Shown piece after piece: positions 45,000 through 55,753 of a DNA stretch of 64,000 bases. A program made the translations under genes and the position numbers. Source of the stretch: Ceratothoa steindachneri (Eukaryota; Arthropoda; Malacostraca; Isopoda; Cymothoidae); assembly GCA_963969495.1 (NCBI GenBank), contig OZ018330.1:50179706-50243705 (forward strand), in the 5' to 3' direction. Each line of letters begins with the position of its first letter. The stretch's first letter is position 1. The notes beneath the pieces were generated by a model that saw only the letters and a list, made by a program, of their open reading frames with translations, was not told the DNA's origin and ran no database searches.

Positions 45000-46556
45000 C
45001 TAACAAACACACACACTCACTCTCTTTCTTTTTCTCTAAAGCATTCATTGTCTCTCTCTCTCACTCACTCACACACACACTCTCTCTCACTTCCTATTTC
45101 TAATACTCTCACATTCACACAGTCTCTCTCTCTCTCTCTCATAAACACCTTCAAACTCACTCTTACGCACACACTCTCTCAATCTCTCACATGCACACAC
45201 TCACTCTCTATCAAGCACACTGACTATATTTCAAACGTGTTCACTCGCTTTCACGCTCACTCTTACACTTGCTCACTCCTAGATACACAAACATTCTCAG
45301 ATACACTCACTGTATCACACATACTCATTCTCACTCACATACCCCAAATCCCTACCAAACAGACTCAATCTCTCTCGCACACTCCCACTCTATCACACAG
45401 ACACTAATTTTTTCATACACAAACTCACTCTATCTCAGACACACATTCTCTCACATACAAATATTCACTCTCTCACACATGCTTACGCTCTCACAGAGTC
45501 ACTATCTATCTCACCCCCATCCGCTCTCTTTCAAACACCTGAAAACTCTATTACATTCTCTTTCTCTCTTTTTCAGACAAACATACATTCACATTCTCTC
45601 TCTCATACACACCCAAACACAACTCCTTCACATACATTCACTATTTCTAAAACAATTATTCTCACATAAACAAACATTTTATCAGACTCACTCTCTTAGA
45701 CAAACACACTCACATAACCTCTTACAGGCTCTTCAGCACATTCACTCTTCTACACAAACACTTTCACACAACCCCTCACACACTCTCTATTTCTATCAAA
45801 CACCACTCTCATATACACTTTTTCTCACGAACTCATTCTGACACATACAAACACTCTTTTCCTATCAAATATTCACTCTCTCACACACACTTACTATCCT
45901 TAATACATTCTCTCTTTCTATCAAACACAACCTGTCTCTCACACTCACTATCTCTCATACACTCGCTCGCTCGCAACTACACTCAAACTTTCAATTACAC
46001 TCACTTTCTCACACACACACTCAGACGACCTCACTCTCATACACAAAATATTACACACGCAATCACTTTCCATCACACACACTCACTGTATCTCATAAAC
46101 ATCAACTCTTTCACAAAGACATATTCACTCTCACATATACTCTCTCTCATACACACGCACTCTTTCTCTCTCTCATAAACACACTCAGACTCGCTCAGAC
46201 TCTCACATACTCTCATCTCTCTCTCACACACTTGCACACACTCACTCTCTATCAAGGACATTCACTATATCTTAAACGTGTCCACTCGTTCTCACGCTTA
46301 CTCCCGATACACGAGCTCTCACTCATACACTTACTGTATCACATACACTCACTCATTCTCACTCACATATACTCACGCTTTCTCACAAACTCAATCTCTC
46401 TCCAACACACACACTATCGCACATAACTTACTCTTTATCTCAGATACACAGTCTCTCTAACACACACTCACTTTTTCACACACGTTCACACTCTCACATA
46501 GTCACTATCTCTCTCACACCCTCCCACTATCTCTCTCTCAAACACCTAATGACTCT
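45000..46556 (+). repeat. Compound CACACTCTCTCT array
   Basis: About 1.5 kb of irregular CACACTCTCT, CTCACACA and CATACACTCAC units, pyrimidine- and AC-rich on the plus strand. The same array resumes at 51870 after CR1-3. Long Ser/Thr/His ORFs on it are artefacts. Confidence 0.92.
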
Positions 46557-46561
46557 ATAGG

Positions 46562-46720
46562 TTAGCCGAGTGGAAAATCGCTTCCGATTTTAGCGAAGTT
46601 AAGCTACATCAGGTGTGGCTAGTCGCCGGATGGAATTTCGATTCGGATTTTCTTCCTGTTGGCTGACATACCTGTGGTTCAGATACCACTTTAATCAGAT
46701 CGGTGTAAGCCTGTACCATT
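46562..46720 (+). mobile_element. 5S rRNA-like segment, possible SINE3-type relic
   Basis: TCCGAT, then GCGAAGTTAAGC, ATCAGGTGTGGCTAGT and CCGGATGG follow the internal-promoter region of 5S rRNA in order and spacing (TCCGATCACCGAAGTTAAGC, GTCGGGCGCGGTTAGT, GGATGG). The flanks do not look like 5S. A short A-run (46721-46727) follows. This fits a 5S-derived SINE or a retroposed 5S fragment. Confidence 0.55.
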
Positions 46721-47670
46721 AAAAAAACTTTCTCTCTCTCTCTCTCTTAAAGAAAGTAGAGGGAGAGGTGACGCCCCCTTGTCGCGGGAAGAGAGCTTGT
46801 GTGTACCTTTGACTTTTCGAGCTATGTCGGTGGGGGTACCTCTTCTGGGTACCCCTGGTAGGGCTTCACTTGTCGATTTGGTTGGAAACGAGGTTCCAGA
46901 CTAAGTGCGTCATTCATTCCTTTTTATACTCTATCCTTCTCCTTTTTAACTTTTATCCTATCTCTCCCACTTATACAAGAAGAAAAAAACAAAAAAAAGC
47001 CTACTCCTATCATGTCACTCTTTCCCTTTTTTCCCTCTATCTACATATAAGGACCTGGCAGCTACCTCACGCGTCACAAGAGGGGCTTTGGAACCTCTAT
47101 AAACAATGCCAATCGACGTTCACTGGTTGCGAGAGACTAGGACTAGAGGTGTCCTAGGCGTTGGGGCACGATGAATGGGATGAGGGTAGTGCCCCGTTAA
47201 CCCCTTCCCTGGCGCGTAATTATTAACCGTTCCCAGTGCCCGTTGGCGGGTGCCTCTGGTAGCATCGGTCCGAGGTGACGGCCCTTTGTTCCAAGGTTGG
47301 TTACCAGGCCAATAAAAAGCCTTGGGTCGAGTCTCTTGGTGAGGCGGGATATCCATTGAACGCTGCTCCGAGATCCTGGCCGTTGTGAAGGGAACTAGTA
47401 GTAGTTTAGTAAGGGGCGTGCTTCGTTATTGTTCACCTGGTGACAAATCGATGGCCCCTTCGGGGACTGTCTGTGCTGCTTGGTTGGGAGCCACGGCACG
47501 CCGAGGCATGACGACTCGGTCGGACGAACAGCAGCACATGGAGCGTGCCTTCTGAAAGATCCGAAACGTCTCCGATCGATAGGCGGGAGCGACTCACGCG
47601 AGGAGAACTCACCAACCCCCTTTTTTCTATTGATTGGTCACAAAGTTTTGAAAGAGAGAAAGTGTTCAAA

Positions 47671-48294
47671 ATGACAGGGAAAAAAGATCCAGCTGCACTC
47701 AAATATACATGTGCGATATGCCAGAAGAATAAGTGGTGCGTGGACTTCCCGGAAGGATGTTTTTCGAAATGCCACCCGGGAAGTATATGCACCGACTGCA
47801 TCCTTAAAGAAGAGGTCCGAGAGGCAGTGGCATACTGCAATGAACTCAAGGATCTCTTCACAACCTCTGAAGAAAAATCTAGGGCGCTGGAAAGTAAAGT
47901 ACAGATCCTAGAAACGCAGCACGTGCTTCAGATTCGGCGTCTCGAGGAAAAAATCCTAGAGCTAGCCTTTAAACTAGAGGCCCAGTCAGCTCAAGCTCGA
48001 GACGAAAGTCCCACTGACTTGGGTGGTTCCGCCGATGTGACTCCAGCCCAAGGAGGTGAAACTGCATTGGCAGCCCCACTTCTGCCATGCGGAGCCAATA
48101 AGAAGAAGAAAAAGAAGAAAAACGACCTTGATGCAGCTCACCTCAGTGTAGAGGATTCGAGCGTTACTGGTGCGCAAGGGAAAGTGGAAAGAGAAGAAGA
48201 GAAAACAAATGAAGACAAGAAAAATAAGATGACGCTGAAAAAAAAGAAAAATGTAGAGATACAAGAGGAAAGCGGCAAGTCGCTTCCGAGGTGA
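47671..48294 (+). CDS. CR1-3 ORF1 N-terminal half: PHD-like finger and coiled coil
   Basis: About 207 codons from the ATG at 47671, chosen because CR1-2 ORF1 starts at the equivalent place; the frame is open further upstream to 47545. Residues about 10-46 carry YTCAICQ, CVDF, GCFSKCHPG and ICTDC, a Cys/His pattern in the position of the PHD-like zinc finger described in CR1 ORF1. Residues about 48-110 are a long coiled coil (REAVAYCNELKDLF, SKVQILETQHVLQIRRLEEK). A Lys/Glu-rich tail follows. ORF1 of CR1 is thought to bind element RNA. A TGA (48292-48294) and a TAG 6 nt later, in the same frame, cut it off from the esterase. Confidence 0.7.
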   Translation: MTGKKDPAALKYTCAICQKNKWCVDFPEGCFSKCHPGSICTDCILKEEVREAVAYCNELKDLFTTSEEKSRALESKVQILETQHVLQIRRLEEKILELAFKLEAQSAQARDESPTDLGGSADVTPAQGGETALAAPLLPCGANKKKKKKKNDLDAAHLSVEDSSVTGAQGKVEREEEKTNEDKKNKMTLKKKKNVEIQEESGKSLPR

Positions 48295-48312
48295 AAGAAT
48301 TAGTCGCCTGCT

Positions 48313-48971
48313 GACAAATGTGCAAGAGTCACCCTTATTGGTGATTCTCAAGCACGGGGCCTGCAGTCCCTGCTAGCGGCCCGCCTTCGCACTAGTGTGA
48401 AGGTAAGCTGCCTGCCAGGATGTGGTAACCACCACATCAGAGTAGAGGCTGAGAAATCACAGATTTCTGAGAGCTCAGTCGTTGCTCTGAGGGTCAGTGG
48501 AAACGACCTCTACCTGAGAAGAGGTAGGGTAGGCCCTACAGATAAAATCCCCCACACGGTCATCGGTGCCGTAGGCGACTGTGGGCTGAAAGCCCGCAAG
48601 CGTGTGGTAGTCGGGATGCTCCCGAGGAGAGGTCCAACACGGACCACTCACTCGATGAATGTCTCTTTAAACCGGCGCCTGGCAGATTTGTGTACGGCAG
48701 AGGGGGGGGGGTCTTTTTTGTGGACCCGTACTGCACCTTTTATAGTAAAAATGATCTTTACCAAAGGGATGGGGTACATCTTTTCTTTAAAGGGAAGGCC
48801 TCTCTGTCGAACATGATCCAGGATGTCGTAGAGAGGACCGAAAGGAGTTTCAGGCCCAGAGTAAGGGGGGACGTACGCCAGTACGCCCGTGTCACTCCAG
48901 GAATGACCTTCTCAGAGGTCGCAAAAAGGGGTGGCTCGCCAACAAACAAGCCGGGAAACGGAAGAGCGTAG
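48313..48971 (+). pseudogene. CR1-3 ORF1 C-terminal half: SGNH esterase, frameshifted
   Basis: In the same frame as the upstream half, after two stops. IGDSQARGL is the nucleophile block, RVSGNDLYL the Asn block, RDGVHLFFKG the Asp-x-x-His block. A run of G's near 48703-48711 (nine Gs) shifts the frame, so the first two blocks and the last lie in different frames. The protein ends KPGNGRA before TAG at 48969-48971. This is the same C-terminus as in CR1-1. Confidence 0.8.
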
Positions 48972-51767
48972 GGAGTCCTACAGCCGGAGACTCCCTGAAA
49001 GTTCTTCTGTTGAATGCGAGGTCAATCAGGAACAAGTTTCCTGAGCTCCGTGGCCTCGTAGCGACGGAAAAACCCGAAATGGTAGCCATAACAAAATCGT
49101 GGATAAAAACCTCAAACCGAGACTTTGAAGGCGAATTCACGGTTCCTGGCTACCAACTCTTACACAAAGATAGGCCAGACAGAGAGGGTGGCGGTGTAAT
49201 GTTGTATGTCAAGGATACAATCAAATCTACGAACTCCAACAATATATCCGATCACGAGCTCCTATGCGTTGACCTAGAGATAGGTCCTGTCAGATACAGG
49301 ACCCTGGTGCTTTACAGACCCCCTTCCCAACCTGTTGAGGAGGACAGGGAACTGAACGAGCTGCTGGGTGAGCTTGTTCAAGGCAGAGTATGCATCGTTA
49401 TGGGCGACTTCAACAGACAAGTTGACTGGGAAACCAGAGCAGCCTGTGGCGAGAGCGCGCCAACAACGAGTTCCTCGCCAACAACGAGTTCCTCACTCAA
49501 TGGGTCAGAGAACCGACGAGAGGAGACAATATCCTCGACTTGGTCTTCACCTCTGAGGATAATATCGTTGAGGATGTCTTTGTAGGTGAAGAGCTTGGTG
49601 GCAGTGATCACCAGCTAGTTAGATGTACCGTCAAGATCCCGAAGTTAAGGTCTGTTGCTAGTCAATCAAGGAAACTTGACTTGAGAAGAGCAGACTTTTC
49701 AAGCCTTCGTGCTGGGATGACTGATGTAAGGCTAGCGGTATGCGAAGAGGTTGAGGATTCGTGGAACAATTTCAAAAATAAATTCATGAGTCTTTAATCA
49801 AGTTGCATCCTTCTGAAATGCCTTCGTCGGTCTTCTGTTCAACGAAAGTGGTTTAATCGAGAAATCGGCCAACTGCTTAGGGAGAAGAGAAATACATACC
49901 GGCGATCGAAGATCTCGAGTGCTTTTGACGAGTACCGGAGGCTAGCCAGGAGAGTGAAGTCCAGCATAAGGGTGGCTAGGCGTACTGAGGAACTCCGAGT
50001 GGCGAGACTCTGCAAGGAGAATCCCAAGGAGTTCTTCGGCTATGTAAATAGCCGTAAACCAATCCATCCTAGGATTGGGCCCTTAGTGGACGAGGAGGGT
50101 GCATTAACTCACTCAGATGCAGAAAATGCTAATCTTCTCAATGACTACTTCTCATCAGTGTTTACTAAAGAGTGTGGTCCCATCCCCCAGCCCACGGATT
50201 CCTACTCGGGGGAAAAGCTGGAGGCAATGGACTTCACCGAAGGAGAAATAAAGAAAAAGATCGCTGACCTAAAGACGAATAAGTCCCCTGGACCGGACGG
50301 GTTTCTACCCAAGGTGTTGAAGGAAGTGTGCGATGAAGTATCACGACATCTGTGCGCTATCTTTAACATGTCAATCCGGACCGGATGCGTTCCTAGAGAC
50401 TGGCGTGAGGCGGAGGTGACTCCAATCTTCAAGAAAGGAAACCCCAGCCAAAGAAAGGAAACCCCAGCCATCCTTCAAACTACCGACCTATCAGTCTGAC
50501 TTTGATAGTCGGTAAACTCATGGAAAGCATGATGGTGGACGAGATAACGTCGTATTTAGAGTCAAGCCTGCTACTGAGGAGTTCCCAGCACGGCTTCTGA
50601 AGGCAACGGTCAAGCCTGACGAACCTTGTGGAATTCTTCCACTTCGTGTTCAGTGAGCACGATCGGGACAAGGCGGTGGATGTGGTTTAGTTAGACTTTC
50701 AGAAAGCCTTTGATAAGGTACCACACCGCCGCCTTCTCCAGAAAGTGCGAACGCTGGGCATAGACGGAAAAGTAGCCGGCTGGATCGAGAACTGGCTAAG
50801 TGGCAGACGGCAACGGGTGGTGGTGAATGGACAGTCTTTTGAGTGGGTGCCCGTTACTAGCGGGTTGCCTCAAGGTTCTGTCCTGGGACCATTACTATTC
50901 ATCATCTACGTCAACGACATGGATGGTGACATGGTTGCCAAGATTTCCAAATTTGCCGACGATACCAAGCTTGGTATGAACGTTGCAAAGGATGGAAATA
51001 CTGCCCGCCTGCAGGAAGATCTTGGGAAGATTGGGGAGTGGTCGGACACGTGGCAAATGCCTTTTAACGTGAACAAATGCAAAGTAATGCATATCGGCCA
51101 CATAAACCCCCAATCTCATTATATCCTTAAGGACACTGCTCTTGAATCGAGTGACACTGAGACGGACTTGGGTGTTACTATCACTAGCGACCTCAACTTC
51201 TTGAAACAGTGCATCGAGGCAGAGAAGAAAGCCCAAAGGATGTTAGGCTACATAAAGCGCCAGTTTGGATACCGTAACAAGGAGATAGTACTTTGTCTGT
51301 ACAACTCCCTGGTTCGGCCGCACCTGGAGTATGCCGTACAATTTTGGAGTCCTTCGTTTCGAAAGGACATCGCAAGGTTGGAACGCGTACAAGCCAGGGC
51401 AACCAAGCTGATTCCCTCTATCCGACATAAAAGTTATGAGGATAGACTAAGGGAATTAAATCTGTTTTCGCTGGAAACCCGTAGACTGCGTGGTAAGCTC
51501 ATCGAAGTTTTCAAAATACTTCGAGGGTTCGACAATGTTGACTACCGGGATATTTCCACAGAGTGAGAACAGATTCGCAATCACGGCTTCAAACTTGAAC
51601 TGAAGCGTTACAACCGCAATATGTGTGGAAATTTTGTCACCTACAGTATCTGCGGTAAGTGGAACACACTTCCAGTGGAAGTTGTCTACAGTGAATCTGT
51701 TGACCAGTTCAAGTCAAGACTAGACAAAGTCTTGAAAATTGGCCGTTTAGGGACGCAAATCAATTGA
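48972..51767 (+). pseudogene. CR1-3 ORF2: APE endonuclease and reverse transcriptase
   Basis: The endonuclease (about 49010-49640) has LNARSIRNKFPELRG, ITKSW (the catalytic Glu changed to Lys), VLYRPPSQP, MGDFNRQVDW and GGSDHQLV. TAA at 49795-49797 is at the same place as in CR1-1. The RT from about 50220 has NKSPGPDGFLPKV, then a 20-bp tandem duplication (50431-50470) that shifts the frame. TGA near 50598 falls in the QHGF(R) box and TAG at 50688-50690 falls just before motif A (LDFQKAFDKVPH). An intact piece (50745-51566) carries [28 protein letters not shown] and KCKVMHIGH. A small deletion near 51556 shifts the end. The natural TGA is at 51765-51767. Confidence 0.88.
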
Positions 51768-51800
51768 GTAGCCATGTGCCTGCTCGATTGCTAGTCCAAA

Positions 51801-51841
51801 GGTACCCTCTTTGAATGGACCGCAAGGTCTCCTAGGGTACT
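51801..51841 (+). promoter_or_regulatory. CR1-3 3' terminal stem-loop
   Basis: GGTACCCT (51801-51808) pairs with AGGGTACT (51834-51841), the last pair a G-U wobble, across 25 nt with an inner GACC/GGTC. The doubled CCTTGTNACT tail starts 6 nt later. Confidence 0.7.
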
Positions 51842-51869
51842 CTCTTTCCTTGTCACTCCTTGTAACTCT

Positions 51870-52330
51870 CTCTCATACACACACGGACATTCTCTCTCTT
51901 TCGCACACACATGTGCTCTTTCTCTCACATAGACACTTGTAATCTTCGACATACACACAAACACACACTTTCCTTCACATACACTTACTCTTTCTAAAAC
52001 AATTACTCTTTCACAAACATTATCTTACACAATCCATCACACACTTAATCTCTCAGACACACTCACTATCTTGATCAAACACTTTCACACAACCCATTAC
52101 ACACTCAACATCTTCCACATATTTACTCTCTTACACAAACACACTCACACAACCTCTAACGCATTCAATTTGTCACACACACTCACTCTCATATACGCAC
52201 ACTTTTACATTCCCACAAAAGCTTACTCTATCGCACACAATTACTCGCTCAGACATATGTAATATCTCCCACAAACAGTCACGCTGACATTTCTCTAGCA
52301 GTTGTAGCTTTTCTTTCGCACTTCCTTTCA
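51870..52330 (+). repeat. Compound CACACTCTCTCT array, right part
   Basis: CTCTCTCATACACACACG and ACACTCACTCTC units, the continuation of the array at 45000-46556 after the CR1-3 insertion. Confidence 0.85.
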
Positions 52331-52760
52331 TACATACACTTTTTCTTTCTCTCTTTTCTATATGTTATCTTTCTTTTTCTATGTCGTTTATCTTTTTATC
52401 TCTCTATATTTTTACTTTTCTATAGCATTTATCTGTTTATCTTTCTTCTTCTTTTATTTTCTCCTTTTCTCTTTTCTTTTCTATTTTTTTCTTTTTCTCT
52501 TTGTGTTTTTCTCTTTTCTATATCTTTATTTTTTTCCTTTTCTTTATCTTCTATATTTTAATCTTTCTTTTCTTTTTTCTCTTTCTTTATCTATATCTTT
52601 CTTTTAGATATTGTATCTTTCTTTCTCTTTCTTCTTCAATATCTTATATCTCTCTTGATCTCTTTTTCTATATCTTTTCTTTATCTCTATCTTTTATCTC
52701 ATTCTTTTTCTATATCTTTCTCTTTCTTTCTTGCTAGAGCTCCCTCATTTTTTCACTTTT
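52331..52760 (+). repeat. Polypyrimidine TTTCTTTTTCTC tract
   Basis: Irregular T- and C-only tract with TATATCTTT inserts. The Phe/Leu/Tyr-rich ORFs are artefacts. Confidence 0.85.
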
Positions 52761-53700
52761 TTCTCTCTCGCTATCCCTTAATCTTATTCTTATTCTTGAG
52801 CCCCGAATGAGATTTAGCCCTTTCTAATTATCATAATCTCCTATCTAATAAACCCTATCCTGACTCATGTATCTATCCTCTTACATAATTCATGAATACA
52901 CCGCTAATATCAGATTTCCAAAGTTTAATTTCTTTTTTAATATTTAATTCAGAAAACACAAAGCGACTCCATATAATTTATCTCGAGGAAAGAGACGCAC
53001 GCACGCGCTTGTTTGCCTGCACATATACGCACATAGACACGTGCACATACGATCGTATAAAGTAACACAAACCCGACGCGTGGACACTGTTAATTTAATT
53101 CCCCTCTAGGATGATGTATTGGCGTAAATTGAGTACTGATGAAGACTGGAACGAAGCCTTCAAACCAAAGCTACCCTTTCGTTTCGCTGTCACATTGCAC
53201 ATACGTTAAGCATAAATCAGACGGGCGTTAATAATTTAAGTAAATTACGCCGTCATTGCGCTTGCTTGTTCCTGAAGACCAACCTGTTGACCTTAAAGCT
53301 TCTAACCCTGTTTTATGTTAATAAATTGAAAAGATAATTAGCAACTTCTTTGTTTTCTTTGTTTTAATTCGCTGCCGTGAGGTAGTGGAAGATGGAAGGT
53401 TAATGGGGTTTTTACACGTATCCATACACGGGTCCCCACACATTATAGGGTAAGAGAGAACACAATCCCTTAATTTATTTGTGGTAAATGAGTCCGAGTC
53501 GATACCAGCTTACCGATTAAAATTTGAATTCCTGACGAAAATAGAATAAGTCGGTCCCATATTAATCCCTATTTTTTGTCCCCCAATTATAAAAGAATAT
53601 TGGAATAAAATGCGAATCTTGTCTTCGCCTGAGCGTCTGTGCCGGAGGTTTTGAATCAAACGTCCTTATTTTTCATACCAGCGACGAATGAGGTACAAAA
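52761..53700. other. Unassigned region without recognised gene
   Basis: About 900 bp. A CTGATGAAGACTGG motif at 53143-53156 recalls hammerhead or Penelope termini but the second core block (GAAAC) is absent. No gene seen. Confidence 0.4.
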
Positions 53701-53710
53701 ACAGACGAAC

Positions 53711-55753
53711 GAGGATTGTGTTTGGGGAGGAAGGGAAACAAGCGAGTGTCTGTTCGATGATGTACGGGGACAGGCGGGTGGAGGTTGCCTTTTATGACGA
53801 AGGGAAGCAATCGAATGTCTGTTCGATGATGTACTGGGAAAGGCGGGTGGAGATTGCCTTTCATGACGAAGGGAAGCAATCTGAATGTCTGTTCGAGGAT
53901 GTACGGGGACAGGCGGGAGGAGATTGCCTTTCATGACGAAGGGGAGCAATCGAATGTCTGTTCGATGATGTATGGGGACAGGCGGGAGGAGATTGCCTTT
54001 CATGACGAATGGAAGCAGTCAAATGTCTGTTCGATGATGTACGGGGACAGGCAGGTGGGGATTGCCTTTTCAGGACGAAGGGAAGCAAGCGAGTGTCTGT
54101 TCGATGATGTACGGGGACAGGCGGGTGGAGATTGCCTTTCATGACGAAGGGAAGCAATCGAATGTCTGTTCGATGATGTACGGGGACAGGCAGGAGGAGA
54201 TTGCCTTTCATGACGAAGGGAAGCAATTGAATGTCTGTTCCATGATGTACGGGGACAGGCGGGTGGAGATTGCATTTCATAAAGAAGGGAAGCAATCGAA
54301 TGTCTGTTCGATGATGTACGGGGACAGGCAGGTGGAGATTGCCTTTCATGACGAAGGAAAGCAATCGAATGTCTGTTCGATGATGTACGGGGACAGGCGG
54401 GTGGAGATTGACTTTCTTAACGAAGGGGAGCAATCGAATGTCTGTTCGATGATGTACGGGGACAGGCGGGTAGAGATTGCCATTCATGACGAAGGGAAGC
54501 AATCGAATGTCTGCTCTATGATGTACGGGGACAGGCGGGAGGATATTGCCTTTCATGACGAAGGGAAGCAATCGAATGTCTGTTCGATGATGTAGGGGGA
54601 CAGGCGGGTGGAGATTGCCTTTCATAAAGAAGGGAAGCAAACGAGTGTCTGTTCGATGATGTACGGGGACAGGCGGGTGGAGATTGCCTTTCTTGACGAA
54701 GGGAAGCAAGCGAGTGTCTGTTCGATGATGTACGGGGACAGGCGCGTGGAGATTGCATTTCATCAGGAAGGGAAGCAAGCGAGTGTCTGTTCGATGATGT
54801 ACGGGGACAGGCGGGTGGAGATTGCCTTTCATGAAGAAGAAGAGCAAGCAAGTGTCTGTTCGATGATGTACGGGGACAGGCAGGTAGAGATTGCCTTTCA
54901 TGACGATGAGAAGCAATCGAATGTCTGTTCGATGATGTATGGGGACAGGTGGGTGTAAATTACCTTTCATAACGAAGGGGCGCAAGCGAGTGTCTGTTCG
55001 ATGATGTACGGGGACAGGCGGGTGGAAATTGCCTTTCATGATGAAGGGAAGCAATCGAATGTCTGTTCGATGATGTACGAGGACAGGTGGGTGGAAATTG
55101 CCTTTCATAACGAAGGGGCGCAAGCGAGTGTCTGTTCGATGATGTACGGGGACAGGTTGGTGGAAATTGCCTTTCATGATGAAGGGAAGCAGTCAAATGT
55201 CTGTTCGATGATGTACGGGGACAGGCAGGTGGAAATTGCCTTTCATGACGAAGGGAAGCAAGCGAGTGTTTGTTTGATGATGTTCAGGGGGAGGCAGGTA
55301 GAGATTGCCTTTCATGACGAAGGGAAGCAATCGAATGTCTGTTCGATGATGTACTGGGAAAGGCAGGTGGAGATTGCCTTTCATGACGAAGGGGAGCAAT
55401 CGAATGTCTGTTCGATGATGTATGGGGACAGGCGGGAGGAGATTGCCTTTCATGACGAAGGGAAGCAATCGAATGTCTGTTCGATGATGTACGGGGACAG
55501 GCAGGTGGGGATTGCCTTTTCAGGACGAAGAGAAGCAAGCGAGTGTCTGTTCGATGATGTACGGGGACAGGCGGGTGGAGATTGCCATTCATGACGAAGG
55601 GAAGCAATCGAATGTCTGTTCGATGATGTACGGGGACAGGCGGGAGGAGATTGCCTTTCATGGCGAAGAGAAAGAAGTGAGTGTTTGCTCAATGATGTAC
55701 GGGGACAGGCGTGTGAGGATTGCGTTTTGAAAAGAAGGGAAGCAAACGTGCTT
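53711..55753. repeat. 69-bp minisatellite, about 30 units, open in several frames
   Basis: The unit (69 bp, 23 codons) contains TGTCTGTTCGATGATGTACG, GGGACAGGCGGGTGGAGATT and GCCTTTCATGACGAAGGGAA. Because 69 is a multiple of three and the unit lacks stops in several frames, long ORFs arise. One of 438 codons lies on the minus strand (53861-55177; unit VPVHHRTDIRLLPFVMKGN). A second minus frame reads HERQSPPACPRTSSNRHS, and a plus frame (54062-54595) reads MYGDRRVEIAFHDEGKQSN. Units alternate between two main variants (GCAATCGAATG and GCAAGCGAGTG). Some carry 1-2 bp indels that switch frames, which argues against strong coding constraint. No signal peptide, promoter or splice context was recognised. 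Treated as a satellite with unresolved coding potential. Confidence 0.9.

Larger units (their letters stand above)
46745..51870 (+). mobile_element. CR1-3, essentially full-length CR1 LINE
   Basis: The most complete copy. It has a 5' UTR (about 46745-47670) related to CR1-2, ORF1 (47671-48971, two in-frame stops between its halves), ORF2 (about 48972-51767, several breaks), the 3' stem-loop (51801-51841) and a doubled CCTTGTCACT/CCTTGTAACT tail (51848-51870). The CACTCT array lies upstream (with the 5S-like segment between) and resumes immediately after the tail. The exact 5' end is uncertain by tens of bases. Confidence 0.88.

Noticed and set aside
45048..45841. Ser/Thr/His-rich ORFs of 119 and 190 codons
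   Set aside because: Translations of the CACTCT array.
47433..47861. 142-codon minus-strand ORF
   Set aside because: Antisense shadow of the CR1-3 5' UTR and ORF1, with no recognisable motif.
53143..53180. Hammerhead ribozyme starting CTGATGA
   Set aside because: The second core block GAAAC is missing and no stem II with correct spacing can be drawn.
53711..55753. CRISPR-like array of direct repeats
   Set aside because: Units are contiguous, variable along their whole length and have no unique spacers; the context is eukaryotic. It is a minisatellite.
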